Shown here: piece after piece, positions 46,401 through 61,022 of the stretch
Position numbering within the stretch: position 1 is the first letter of the stretch
How the letters are laid out: every line of letters starts with the position of its first letter
NCBI GenBank assembly: GCA_947044365.1
Contig: OX345638.1
Location: 7,325,201-7,389,200, forward strand
DNA: 64,000 nucleotides
Source of the DNA: Petrosia ficiformis
Taxonomy: Eukaryota; Porifera; Demospongiae; Haplosclerida; Petrosiidae
Direction: 5' to 3'
Position numbers and translations under genes: made by a program
Notes under the pieces: model-generated
Seen by the model: only the letters and a program-made list of their open reading frames with translations
Database searches by the model: none
Told to the model about the DNA's origin: nothing

Positions 46401-49400
46401 TCATCACTATTACTAAAGTCATGTCTGAAACTTTATAGCATATAATTATTATAGCTATTTGCTTGTGAAATCTTACTTTTTAACAGATGCAACAGGTACA
46501 TGTATAAATATAATATTTCCCTAAAGGATGCCACCATGATGCTCCCCCAGGCTTTAGTGTTACTCTCCCAACCTTTAAGCATGATATGTATGCTCAAAAC
46601 CACTGTTTCGTTTTACAACACTGATTGTACATTGTTGACAGATCTTTATGTACATCTTCCTCCACCTTTAATATTTACATTAAACTCCATGGAAAACAAT
46701 CACAGAGATGCCCACAATAGTTCACAGCATTCTTCATATAATTATGATTAACGATCTCCTTTGAAATGGTAATTTTAATATCTAAGCATGAATCGTCAGT
46801 AGCCTTCTTTGTCAAAGGAATGTTGTTCTAGCTATTTATTTCAAATTAGGATATGTCCATTGAGTAATGTATGGTATGCAAATGATATGTAATGTTATAT
46901 ATAACTCTGTTTAAGGTATTTTATTGTACAGTGACTTTATCTTATCCTCATCAAAGGAAGTGGAAATGTAGTAATTACAATACAAGGCTTCTTAAATAAA
47001 TGTTATCATTAGTGCAGTATTCTCATAATATTTTAAACTCTGATACATGTAGATACATACATACATACATGTACATACATGTACCTACATGTACATACAT
47101 ACATACATACATACATGTACATACATACATACATACATACATACATACATACATGTACATACATACATGTACATACATACATACATGTACATACATACAT
47201 ACATACATACATACATGTACATACATACATACATGCATACATACATGTACATACATACATACATACATACATACATGTACATACATACATACATACATAC
47301 ATACATGTACATACATACATACATACATACATACATGTACATACATACATACATACATACATTGTACATACATGTACATACATACATACATACATACATA
47401 CATGTACATACATACAATCATTCATGCATACATACATACAATGTACATACATGTACATTGTATGCATACATACATGCATTCACAATTGAAATACATGTAA
47501 TATTGTAATAAGTTCCTATAAATGATATTTGTTGTACTACACTTGTCACTGTTTGAATGTCATGTACCATCCATTATCAACATTGATAGTCAACAACTTA
47601 TAACAGCTGTTATAACTACACTGTAATTCACTATTATACAGTGAACAATTAAGTATTCAGCATTATGCTAACATTCTATGCTATAATTATTATGTGTGAA
47701 ATATTTTAGCGAGTACTATAGTATTGTATGTAAACACGCAAGTGTGTGTATGTGTGCGAGTGTGTTTGTTACACACGGTTCTATCAATCTACTCCTTGAG
47801 GTGTTGGGGAGTTTCCCCCCCCTCCCCTAAAAAGCTCAGCTTTCCCCCGGACCCAGTAGATTAATAGGACCCTGTGTAAACTTCGTAATACTGACTACTT
47901 CCAAATAGCGGTTTGCAGAGAACAGTTGTCATACAGAGGTGGTAGGTGAGTAACCCACAATAATGCACACACTGACACACATACTGTGGTGCCATTCATG
48001 ATCCCCATCTAATATTGCACTAGTTACATGGGTATTCTTTAAGGAAAGCTGGGTGTGGCCAACCAAAACTTTTCCGCGTGCAAGTGCCTGAAATTTGCTC
48101 CCCCCACCAAAAAAATCTCTAAATAGAACCCTGTTGTACGTATATATGTATGTGTATATACGTATGTGTGTCTGTAGTTTGTATGTGTATATGTGTATAA
48201 TAATTGGTATGTCTGTGTGTTTGGTATGTGGGAGTGTGTATAATGTGTCTATGTTTAACTTCATCTTCTTCATATTTACAGAATTTATTAATAATAATTA
48301 TGTACGTTTACATAATCACATGTGTATATACAGTACATGTAATTATAACATTGATGTATGTGTATATGTATGAATGTACATACAATGTACATATGATTAT
48401 GAAACTGTATTTATATAATTATGTACATATATATACATGTATATGATTGTATTAATTTAATTATGTACATATGATCATGAGACTGTATTAATATAATAAA
48501 TTATGTACATAATAAATTAGAATTATGTACATAATTATATAACAACATATTAATATACATGTAGGTAAAATGTATATTAATATATGCACATATATAAGAA
48601 TGTATTAATAATATACTTTGTGTTTACATACTATGATGGAGCTACAATTCAATAAGTGATAGTCAAATGTACTTCTAAGTAGTACTATAGTACTACTCTG
48701 TACTGTAATGTGTGAATTCACATTACATTTATATTGATAGTATAGTAGTAAGGTGTAATGCTGTGTAATGCATCCAAAGTACAGTGTACTTCACTCACAA
48801 AGTACACTATAGCCAATTGAAGTACATTGATAGTATGTAAACTTAATAGTGTCAGGTATTGTACACAAGAATGTAATTTAAGTGCATAATTATATCATAC
48901 ATGTATTTATAGCCTGTTTCCATGCTGTTGCTATGTGTTATATTCGGAAGTTATCGAACGATTTATAACTTCCCAATTTCGTGCTCATTATATTCTCTTA
49001 TCCCCTTATCTTCCTTCAGGAGCTTGTCATGAAGGTTGTCCTATATTATGTTTTCCATCCTCTGGTCTGAGACATTTAGTTGATGATGCAGGATGGGAAG
49101 ACTTTGACACAACAATCACCTACATGAAATCATTACTAAAGTAAGATAGTTAATTAAACATCCATCATAATAAAATGGCTTCCTGTACAAAATGACTGAG
49201 TATTTAAAAAGATCATGTTACCTCATTGATACAGTGATGCAAATATCAACTTTCTTTGACATATTAACACTGTCTAATGATGTATGCTTGAAATAGTGTT
49301 GGGTGATTATAAAATTAAGTTTTACGATTATTGGCCTGGAGGTTGGTTACTCATAGTTATTGCAACTCATTGTAAAAACAACCTTTATTTTAAAAAAGAG

Positions 49401-52400
49401 ACTTCTGATTCTTGTTTTGAGAGCATATAGCTCAAGATTAAGTGTTATAGTTATTTAGGCCTATATATATACGTTATTATATTACATGTCATTGTGTATA
49501 CATTTGTATTTGTGTTATGTATTCCTCAGCACATCCCACAAGATATAATTCAAAACTTCACATATTTAAAATGTTTCTTCAAGTACATGTATGTTATTTA
49601 TTCTATAGTCCTGAACAGCTATCTAAAGGATTAGTCATGTTAGTGGATGGTCGTAAGAGCGGACAAATTCAAGTCACAAAAACTATTTTAGAAAAGATTG
49701 CTGTGAGTGATACATACGCATACACATGTATGTACCCAACTACCCATACACAAGCCTTCATTTAGAAAATATTTCAAGTGAGACAAAGATTGGGAGCAAT
49801 GTACAGGGGTATTGTGCTGTGCCTATTAGCAAATTAACTTGCAAAGGGGGAGCGAGACTCTAGCCAAATTCCTACCATCCCCCAATCACTCCAAATGAAT
49901 CCCTTCATGTGCATGTATACATGCCTGTACAACTTGTATAGTACCTGACTTTAAGTTTACATACTATGATGGGATAGCCAAAGTAGTACTATAGTACTAC
50001 TCTATACTGTAATGTGTGAATTCACTGTGATAGCATAGTACTAACTAAGGTGTAATACTACTGTATAGTACACTTGAAGTACAGTGTACAGTGTATTTCA
50101 CCCACAAAGTACACGGTAATCAATGCCTCAATGGAAGTACATGTACATGTACAGTGATACATGTAGTACTGTATGTACACCTACAATGTAAGTACACACA
50201 GTCTTACAAATGCCTATGTACACACACACACACACACACATGAACTCCTATTCTATTTTTATTTATGTAAATTTAAAATTTTGTTCATTTACTCCATTAG
50301 TAGTATAACAGGTAGATACTATAGGGTTTCTTATATGGAAGTGGTTATTTTACTATATCTTCTATTCAGGACAAAGACTTTCCTCTCAAGTGTAACACTC
50401 TGTTTCTTTTCAAAGTATCTCATATGTCACAACTAACAAATATCTCATCGATAACTTCCTACTTCTCAAAACAAAAGACCAAAGTTACAACGCCTGAAAT
50501 CAAAGAGACGCTTAATGTATGAACATGTATATACATGTATGTACATGTATGTATGCATGTGTGTATGTATGTATGTATGTATGACTCTGTATGTACATGT
50601 ACATGTACATGTACATGTATGTATGTATGTATGTGTGTATGTACATGTATGTATGTATGTATGTACATGTATGTATGTACAATGTATGTATGTTGGTATG
50701 TATGTATGTATGTACATATGTATGTATGTGTGTACATGTATGTATGTGTATATGTATCATATATAATATTTCAGGTGATATCAGTCAGAGACAAAGACGA
50801 GTTATTTCTTCACATTCCATCTGAACTCCTAACAGAGGATTTTGGAGGATCTCTTCTGTATGATCATCAACAGTGGATTCAGAATGCCGTGGTTAGTTAG
50901 GTTTTACATGAGCACTTAGATAATTATGCAGGCTTCATCTATTCTATACAGTATGGTACAGTACAGTACAGTACAGCACAGTACAGTACAGTACAGTACA
51001 GTACAGTACAGTACAGTACAGTACAGTACATTACACATAAAGATACACAAACATGTACATGTACAGATATACCTCAAGTATACAATGTAAATTCAAATAT
51101 ACATGTACAATGTATGTATGAATATCTACGATTACTATAAATAGTCATGTATAATTATATTACTGAATGGAGATCATGTAGTTGTTTATGTATATGAATC
51201 CTTTTAGAGAAGCATTTGGTAACAGGTGTACAAGTATATATATACATGTATATGTATATGTATATATACATGTACATATATGTACACTGTACATGTATAT
51301 GTACATATACATTTATAAGTAATATATGTACATGTACACATACATGTACATGTATGTATACAATGTATGTACATGTACATGTATGTGTATGTATACACAT
51401 ATATGATTATGGTGGGAGTCTGTGTGACCAATTGATTTAGAAGGATGCAACTATATAGTATGAAAATGTTTTCATGGTAACTACAGTTTATATACATCTT
51501 ATAAATGAAAATTTTTTACAGCTTTACGAGAAAGTGCAGCATCTTCGAGAAAAGATTCTTTTCAAGTTTCCTGATGTCAGAGATGGACTTAATGAATTTG
51601 AGATACCACAGAGTGTGAAAGATGCCGAAAGACTCATGCAACAACATTTGAAACTCAAAGAGTTCTTCGTAAACTATTTTGCTGAAATAGATGTGTTGAT
51701 TGACGATTTGACAAATAATTTATTGAAACAATCATCAGAGACCACACACTCTGTTGCAGCTGCCGTTGCCACTCTTCCTTCAACTGAAGTTTTGTTATAT
51801 CTTAACAAGTAAGTTGATAAACAGACAAATGGACAATTGACGAGAGACCAACTGAAAACTAATTCCAAAGATACACTGTGTGCCTGAGGAGACAATACTG
51901 AATAGACAAACAGACAGAGGCCATGTCTGCTTTCTTTTAAGCTTGTACTAACAGACAACAGATGGACAGATAGTACAATAGACAGACAGACAGACAGAGA
52001 TCATTATCTACCTTAAGCTTGTACCAACAGACTACAGATGGAAAGACAGACAGACAGACAGAGGTCGTTATCTACTATCCTTAAGCTTGTACCAACAGAC
52101 AACCGATGGACAGACAGACAGGCAGAGGTCATTATCTACTATCCTTAAGCTTGTACCGACAGACTACAGATGGACAGACAGACAGACAGACAGAAGTCAG
52201 TCTCTACTGTCCTTATTAGACAAACAGACTAGTGGAAATGGCTTAGTCTTTACCAATGGAGTCCCAGCAGATTAGTTGATTACATGTAGATCAGCAGTGG
52301 CCTAGCAAACCAGAGTCATATTTGAGTACCAGCATCGTAAATGTACACAGACAGACTGACAGACAATCAGACATCACACTGATCATATTTTGTTTCTTAG

Positions 52401-55400
52401 AACCAATCAGGAGATTCACGAAGAACAAGCTGAGTTTGATAAATTTTGGGCTATCCATAAACAGCGACTAGATCACATGATGCGTGCCTGTCATTATAAG
52501 AGATCAGTAGAAAAGGTAAGATTATCAAAGAACTGTTAATATAAGTATAGATTATACAATGAGGTTGAGGTTTAGGCTGTAGACCCGTGGTGTATAAATG
52601 TGTAGAAATGATACTGTAGTGAGGTACATTGTATATAACTTTTATTCAATTAGCCTTAAATACAAGTACATGTAGTTAGCCTGTATCTGTTTTTTATTAT
52701 CCTCCTCCTCCTCATCCTGTTTCTCCTCCTTCTCTTCCTCCTCCTCTTCTTCCGCCTCTTCCTCTCACTCTCCTTACCTAGGTACGTCGTCTGATGCAAG
52801 GACATATTGATGATCTTACACATTATGAACTCACTATTGGTGAAAGTTTGGAAGCTTCTCTTGAGCTTGGAGAGAAACATGAAAACTTTGTTTCAACATG
52901 TAAAGAGGTAATATTTATTATGTGTGTGTGTATATGTGTCTGTGTGTGTCTGTGTTTGTGTGTGTTCCATGCAATCTGGGAATTTGTGCAATCTGCAGTT
53001 TTCGCATGTGTGGGTGTCTGCATGTGTGTGTGTGTGTGTATTGTTCATTCCAAACTACATGTACATTTATGAACATTTTTCTGATATCATGATGAATGTG
53101 ATTGATCTTAATTTACTTATAATTATTCTTTTATTCACTATCAGAAAATGGACGCTCATTTGAATGAAATCAGAGAGGAAAGTGCTACACTTTTAAAAAT
53201 ACCGACTGGAGATGATACGACCAAAAAGATTTTAACAAAAGCCATAGAAGGTATTAAAGAGAGTGTCCAGTCTCTTACTGAACAGTATCAAGAACTCATG
53301 AGATTATGTCAACAGAAGAGAGATCTATTTATCGTAGCTGTGAAGTTTCATATGACAATTAGACAAGTAAGTGTGTAAGTATGTGTGTATGTACATGTAT
53401 GTATGTACGTGTACATGTATGTGTGTAACTTTGTACATGTGTATGTACATGTACATGTATGTACAATATGTGTATGTATGTACATGCATGTATGTACTGT
53501 ATGTATGTATGTATGTAACTATGTATGTTCATGTACAATGTACATGTATGTGTGTATGTACATGTATATGTAATATTGTATTTCCACACACAATGTCACA
53601 TCATTAGTGTGAACAGTGGTGTGCTAGTGTCAAAGAATTCACAGAGATTCACCCATCAGCGGAAACAACTTCCTCCGATAGAGCAAGAGACCTTGTCCAA
53701 CAGACCGACTCTTTAATGAAGCAAATGACACAAAGAAGTCTCAACACTTTGAAAGAGTTTTCGTCATGTCTTCCAGAAAAAGATGTCAAGAAACCAGTCT
53801 CTAAAACATTTCATAGGTTAGTTAGATGAAACGGTAAATTTTGTTAATTACACTTCCCAGATGGTTTCCATTGTTACTCATCAATAATAATAATGGTTAT
53901 AATTATAGTGATTGTGGTACCTGACTTTATTAAGTTTACATACACTGTACTATAATAGAAGCTACACTTTAATAAGGTGACAGTCAACTGTACTTCTAAG
54001 TAGTACTATAGTACTACTCTGTACTGTAATGTGTGAATTCACTTTACATTTATACACGTACATGTACATGTATATACAGGGGTGTGGAAACATTGAGCCA
54101 ACTGCCAGACATTTTGACCTATTTTCATCACTCTTGTCCTGTTCCCCATAATTATACTTTGTATAAAGGTTTGTTTCAATTTACCGGACATTCACTAGAT
54201 TTATCGGACAATGTCCTGCATGACTGGCTGTTTCCACACCACTGTGTATATACATGTAGTATGTGCATACATGTGTATGTGATAGTATAGTACTAAGGTG
54301 CAATACTGTATAATACACTTGAAATACAGTGTACTTTACTCATAAAGCACATGTAGGTACAGTGATAGTATGTAAACTTAATAATGTCAGGTACTGTATG
54401 ATATACATGTACTTAGTACTTACATGTACCACTATATACATGTATTATTTATAATTACATCACCCTGACCAAACCATTGATGTACATGTACATGTACGTA
54501 TATGTTTACTATAATGTATTATTGTCTATATGATAATATCCATCCACAAATCCTTAAATTTCATAATTATTTTCTCTTCTCAGATGTAAAACAAGTCGTG
54601 AAAAACTTGAAGAATATAGGAACAAGTTACTACAGATAGTAGCTCTCAGTTATGCCCCGCCCACTCCTCCTAAAGTTGGGAAACATGACGTATGTAATCC
54701 AGTAGTTAGTTATCTAAAACTAAATCCCTTTTAGTTAGTATTTATGTACATGTATACTTGCATTATAGTTTTAGTTATAGTTATAGTATGACTAATTTCT
54801 CAAACTTTTAGTTTAGTTATAACTAAAATAATATTAGGCTTACTAAAATGGTTTTATTTTAGTTAACTAACTAAAAGTGTCCTTTACTGGCTGATTATCA
54901 TTTTAGTTAGTTATAGTTATTACAGTAGATTTGTAATTTAATTATAGTTTAATTAACTAAAAGTCAAAATACCTTACTAAAAGGAGTTTAGTTGCCTGGT
55001 ATCTGTATAGGCAAAATTTAGCTAAAAGGACCGTATTTATAATTTCCTGTGATAATTGTTTTTATAAATTTCAATCTCATATGAACACACAGTTGTCAAG
55101 TTCCCCGGTTAATTCTTTAACACCTGACAGTATGTCACATGACCTATCCTTAGTCAATTCAACTAGTTCTAGTGAAAGAAGTGACAAGCCTGATGGTTTA
55201 GAGGTGAGGAATATTATGATATGATTATCACATATACATGTACACTGTACATGTACATGTACTTGTGTGTATGTACATTATTTATATGTGTGTATGCTTG
55301 TGTGTGTATAATGTTATGTGTGTACATGTATGTGTATGTACTTATATAAGTGTGTGTACATGCATTTGTGTGTATATGTGTGTAACTGTGTATGTGTGTG

Positions 55401-58400
55401 TGTGTGTATAATGTTATGTGTGTACATGTATGTGTATGTACGTACAATGTATATAAGTGTGTGTACATGCATTTGTGTGTATATGTGTGTAACTGTGTAT
55501 GTGTGTGTGTATAAATGTTATGTGTGTACATGTATGTGTATGTACTTATATAAGTGTGTGTACATGCATTTGTGTGTATATGTGTGTAACTGTGTATGTG
55601 TGTGTGTGTGTATAATGTTATGTGTGTACATGTATGTGCATGTACGTATATAAGTGTGTGTACATGCATTTGTGTGTATATGACTGTGTGTAACTGTGTA
55701 TGTGTGTGTGTGTATAATGTTATGTGTGTACATGTATGTGTATGTACGTATATAAGTGTGTACATGCATTTGTGTGTACTGTATATGTGTGTAACTGTGT
55801 ATGTGTATGTGTATGTGTGTTTGTGTACTATGTGTATGTATACATGTACAGTGCATGTACATGTACATATACAGTACATGTACACGTACATGTACACTTG
55901 TCTGTATATTTAGTTTCTCTCTCATGCTGGTTATATTGATGATGAGAGTGATCCTGCTGTGTTAAGAAAAAGAGAATTTGTATATAAAGAGATTGTAGAT
56001 ACAGAGAAAGATTATATTAGTAACCTCCAGATCATTCTAGATGTAAGAGAATTATCTATATACATGTACATGTATATATGATTTCATAACATTATCATGA
56101 GATCGTAAATTCTGTGATGACATTATCTACTCATTGATGACATGTGAACTCATCCCCATGACATCATCAACTCATTCATGACATCATCAATTCATTTGTG
56201 ACATTATCAACTCATCATGGTGTTGTCATCATTAATTCATTCATTCATGACATGATGAACTCATCCCATGACATCATCAATTCATTCATTTATGACATCA
56301 TCAAAATATTCATGACATCATCAATTCATTTATTTATGACATCATCAAAATATTCATGAAATCATAGATTCATTCATGATATTATCAATTCATTCGTGAC
56401 ATCATCAACTCATCATGGTGTTGTCAATTCAATCATAATATCATCAACTTATGAATTCATGACATCATCAATTAGAGCTACTATTATGAGATGTACCCAG
56501 AAGAAAGAGTGCCCCTGAGACTAAGAGGCAAACGTGGAATTGTGTTTGGTAACTTAGAACAAATATACAAGTTTCATAATGAGTTAGTATTTATAGTTAA
56601 TATTTATTGTATAATTACATATTATCATCATTTTCTTTAGTCTGTTTCTGAAGCAGTTGGAATTTTATAATGAACATCCTGAAAGAATAGGAACCTGTTT
56701 CATTCAACATGTAAGATAATATATGTATACATGTACACATGTATGTATGTATGTATGTATGTATGTACATTTAGAGTTCAGAGTTTCAGCTATACTCAAC
56801 GTATTGTCGTAACAGACCTAATTCTGAAGCACTATTAGTGGAAAGTCCAGAATGTAAATCATTCTTTAAGGTATGGTACTTAATTCACATGTAATGCAAC
56901 TAATAACAAATAATGTGATCTTTGATGGTAAGACTACCTGACATAGGTACTCCAATCTTTTGTGTCATATTATTATTATTATTATTATTATTGTTATTAT
57001 TATTATTATTAATTAGGAAATACAGATTCGACTTGCTCATCAACTTCCTCTCAATTCTTATCTTATCAAACCAATACAACGAATTACTAAATATCAACTA
57101 TTACTAAAAGTATGTTCACACTCAATATCTCCTGAGATTCCAATAATGTCTTCATTCATTTAATTCTTCCATCCATCCATCCATTCATCCATCCATTCAT
57201 TCATCCATCCATCCATCCATCCATCCATCCATCCATCCATCCATCCATTCACCCATCCATCCATCTATCCATCCAACCATTCATCCATCCATCTATTCAT
57301 CCATTCACAGGATATGATCAAATACTCTTCTAAATCTGGTCAAGCTCTAACTGATTTACAGACAGCACTTAACATGATGTTACAAGTTTTAAAAAACTTA
57401 AACGACTCGTTGCATGTAGTGGGACTCAAAGGGTTTCCAGTTCGTTGATCACATTAATTAATATCTCATCTACATGTATCCATCCATCTATTTGGTCGTC
57501 CTGCAATCTACCTATCTATTCAACAATTGATCCATCTATTCATCTATTTATCAATCTACCTATCTATCTATTTATATTTTTATCTATCTACATGTACCTA
57601 CATGTATCTATCTATCTATCTGTTTATCTATTCACTCATTATTTATTCATCTTTGTTAGGGAGCTTTAGCAGAACAAGGGCGATTGTTAGTTCATGTAAG
57701 ATACCACACTTACAACTATAATAAAAATATTATAATGAATATCGATTTGACACTAACAAGTTATATGGAGAGAAACATATCCCTATGATTGCTTTGTGAT
57801 GATCAATAATCATTGCTGATGATTGTCATATAAAAAATCCAGCAACATAATAATATTTTAGTTAGTTGTGTTTCCCATTCTTCTTGTTTTTTAGTAGGTT
57901 TTGTATATGCTACAACATCTAATAACAGCTTATGAGCTGGTCACTCAAACGTACATTCATGTCCCTTGGAATGATTTATAACTTCCTCAAAAAATGTATA
58001 TACATGTACACTGTATTGCATATCTAACACAAGCAAATATACATGTAAATGATTATTGTGACGTAACAATTATAGGGATGGCCCTGCATGCATGTCATAA
58101 AACCTCATCACTTTAATTCATTGTCATAATAAACAATAATATGTTGTATATTATATACATGTACATGTACATGTACATGTATATTTACATGTATAATACA
58201 CTATACATGTACGTCAATAAAATGATAGTAATTACCTTAGTTCTACTGTCAGTATAGTGTAGTAGTTACTCTCTCATTACTGTGGGACAACTATACCAAT
58301 TACTGTTAGAACTACTTTTGAAGTACATGTAGTGTTGTCAAACTACTGAGTAATTACTGTACTGTATGGTGACATTTTATTGACATAATATACTGTATTT

Positions 58401-60032
58401 ACATGTATATACATGTATACATGTATTTATATATCTTTTAGGATCCATTTCAAGTATGGGAAGGTGCGGCACACTCTCGTGGTATTCTCTCTCGTAGTCA
58501 TGAGCGCCATGTTTTCCTTTTTGAGAAAGTTCTAGTGTTTAGCAAGAAGAAAGATGACTCTAATCAACAAAGGAAAGACAATAAATCTGATTCATATCAT
58601 TACAAAGCACATCTACATGTGAGTACAGGTGATAGTGTTGCTGTACGTGATATACATGTGTGTATCAGCAGTGCTTGAAATACATGTAGGATCCAGCAAT
58701 TGGCCATTTTCTAGATATTTTGGCTGTGTCCTTACAAAATTGCATTTGACTGGACAAATTGTCTTATTTAGTTTTTTTTTTTATACAAGTGTTTTGACCA
58801 AATGTTGCTTAATGAGGAAACTAGAATAGCACAAGTTGCTAATATTAGCCAGCTCCCCAGGACCAATGGCTTTACATCCCCTCCGAAGGATGCGGTGATA
58901 AACACCTCCTCATTTTTGAAGGTAGAGCTGAGTACACTCATAGGCGAGAAAAAGCATGACCCTAGTGGGGGTTGAACCTGCAACCTTTTGATTGCAGGTC
59001 AGCACTTTAACCAGCAGGCCACTAGAACCCCCGTTTAGTTATAAGAATAATACAACACAACAAGTATCCTCACAGTGAGGTTAATTATTAGTCAAGAGCA
59101 GTCATAGCTTAGTGGATTACTTCTATATCTCACAAGCCATAAATGGGTACAGTACTGGTTTTCAGGACAAGACTCATAGTTTGCTGGTCAAATATTGTTT
59201 TGTCCAGATATTTCTGCTGGATACTTTCAAAAACTATTTCAAGCACAATATTGTAACAATCATGCATGATACATGTATATCATAATTGTTACCTGACGCT
59301 ATTAAGTTTTCATATTATCACTGTACTTCCATTGACTACAGTGTATATACAGTACATGTGTACATGTACTCTGTGAATGAAGTACACTGTACACAGTATT
59401 ACACAGTATTACACAGTATTATACATGTAACTTAGTACTACTAACAGTATACTATCACATACACATGTACATGTACAAATGTAATTGGAATTTGCACATT
59501 ACTATGATTATAGTACAAATTAGTACCATAGTACTACTTAGAAGTACTGTTGACTATCACCTTGTTGAAGTATCTATCTATCTATTCATCAATTGATAGT
59601 AATATGTAGCCTTAATAAAGTCAGGTACTGTATATTATTATATTATACGTGTACATTATATATATTCCATGAACAGACATACACACACACATAATTATTC
59701 AATTTTATTTATAACTAGTTGGCTGATGTACAGCTCAAGGAACATGTTGATAGTAATCCACTCTCATTTGGTGTGTCATTACATGGAAGAAATAAAATGT
59801 TTCAACTACAGGTATCACACACACATACATGTACAAACACAGATACAAACATACATGTACATACACACACACACATATACATGTACATGTACATACACAC
59901 ACACACACACAGACACACATACACACATACATGTACATGTAAATACACACACACACATACACACATACATACACACACACGCACACACACACACACACAT
60001 ACATACACACACACATACATGTACATACATGT

Positions 60033-60063
<31 letters not shown>

Positions 60064-60975
60064 TACACACCAGTGTTTATGATAAGCTCATATGCCACAC
60101 CACAGTTCTCTCTTTGGTCTAGTGGTGCAGTTAATTATGATTATATTGTCGCTAACAGCATTAAATCTTTGTTAATTGGCTTAAGGTGTATTCCCAATGG
60201 TGCACACACTAACCATTTTTGAGCCAATTTGGCCCATGCTATCAAAAACTCTGACACACACACACACATACACACACACACATCATTGATAGCATTAGTT
60301 CAACCAGTCTAATCCTACACCTCTGACTACTAAATTTTTTTTTCTCACAGGCTGCAAACAAAGATATCAGAGAAATGTGGGTATCGGAACTAAGACGGTT
60401 GCTAAGTAACCAATTTGGACTTTTACGAGGTAAAGACGTTTTTGGGTTCTACATGTACAATAGAAAGATCAAAACATAAACAAGTCCTCTACATCATATG
60501 ATAGGATGACCCATGTCATGTGATAAGATGACCAACTTAGCTTATGTGTCATATGATAGGATGACCGATGTCATGTGATAGGATGACCAACATAGCTTAT
60601 ACACATGTATGTCATATGATAGGTGACCCATGTCATGTGATAGGATGACCAACCTAGCTTATATGTCATTTGATAGGATGACCAGCCCTTACTACATGTA
60701 CATGTACATGTACATGTACATGTCATGTGATAGAATGATTAAATGTACATGTCATGTGATAGGATGACCTATATCGAATGTTCAATCTTCAAACATTAAT
60801 TTTATCGTATTTTCAGATGTTGTTTTACAGTCTGGTACACTAGATAGAGCAGCAGCTGAGAAATTTGCTAAAATGCAACGTAATTCAAGAGGTACATGTA
60901 CATGTGTATTTATGATATATTCATTTTACTCATTTCACACAATCATTTGTCTCTGTCTGTCTGGCTCGCTCTCCA

Positions 60976-61022
<47 letters not shown>

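Larger units (their letters stand above)
45910..49019. other. Intron 2 of the RhoGEF
   Basis: Over 3 kb without a supported exon. It holds the repeat at 46112-46412, the (CATA)n array at 47043-47480, the inverted-repeat element at 47766-47880, TATG-rich low-complexity sequence (48130-48600) and a palindromic MITE (48612-48862). Confidence 0.65.

Noticed and set aside
46484..46493. Possible 9-base microexon (ATGCAACAG) in RhoGEF intron 2
   Set aside because: It has AG and GT on both sides and fits phase 1-1, but exons 2 and 3 already join as [16 protein letters not shown], matching the Sec14 region of DBS-type proteins without an insertion.
47043..47480. Repeat array considered as CRISPR-like
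   Set aside because: Simple tetranucleotide repeat without unique spacers, in an animal intron.
47023..47508. Long open frames on both strands (YIHTYIHV / CMYVCMYV repeats)
   Set aside because: Products of the CATA/TGTA tetranucleotide period, which is stop-free in several frames. The same reasoning removes open frames at 50459-50766, 53359-53607, 55214-55939 and 59669-60222.
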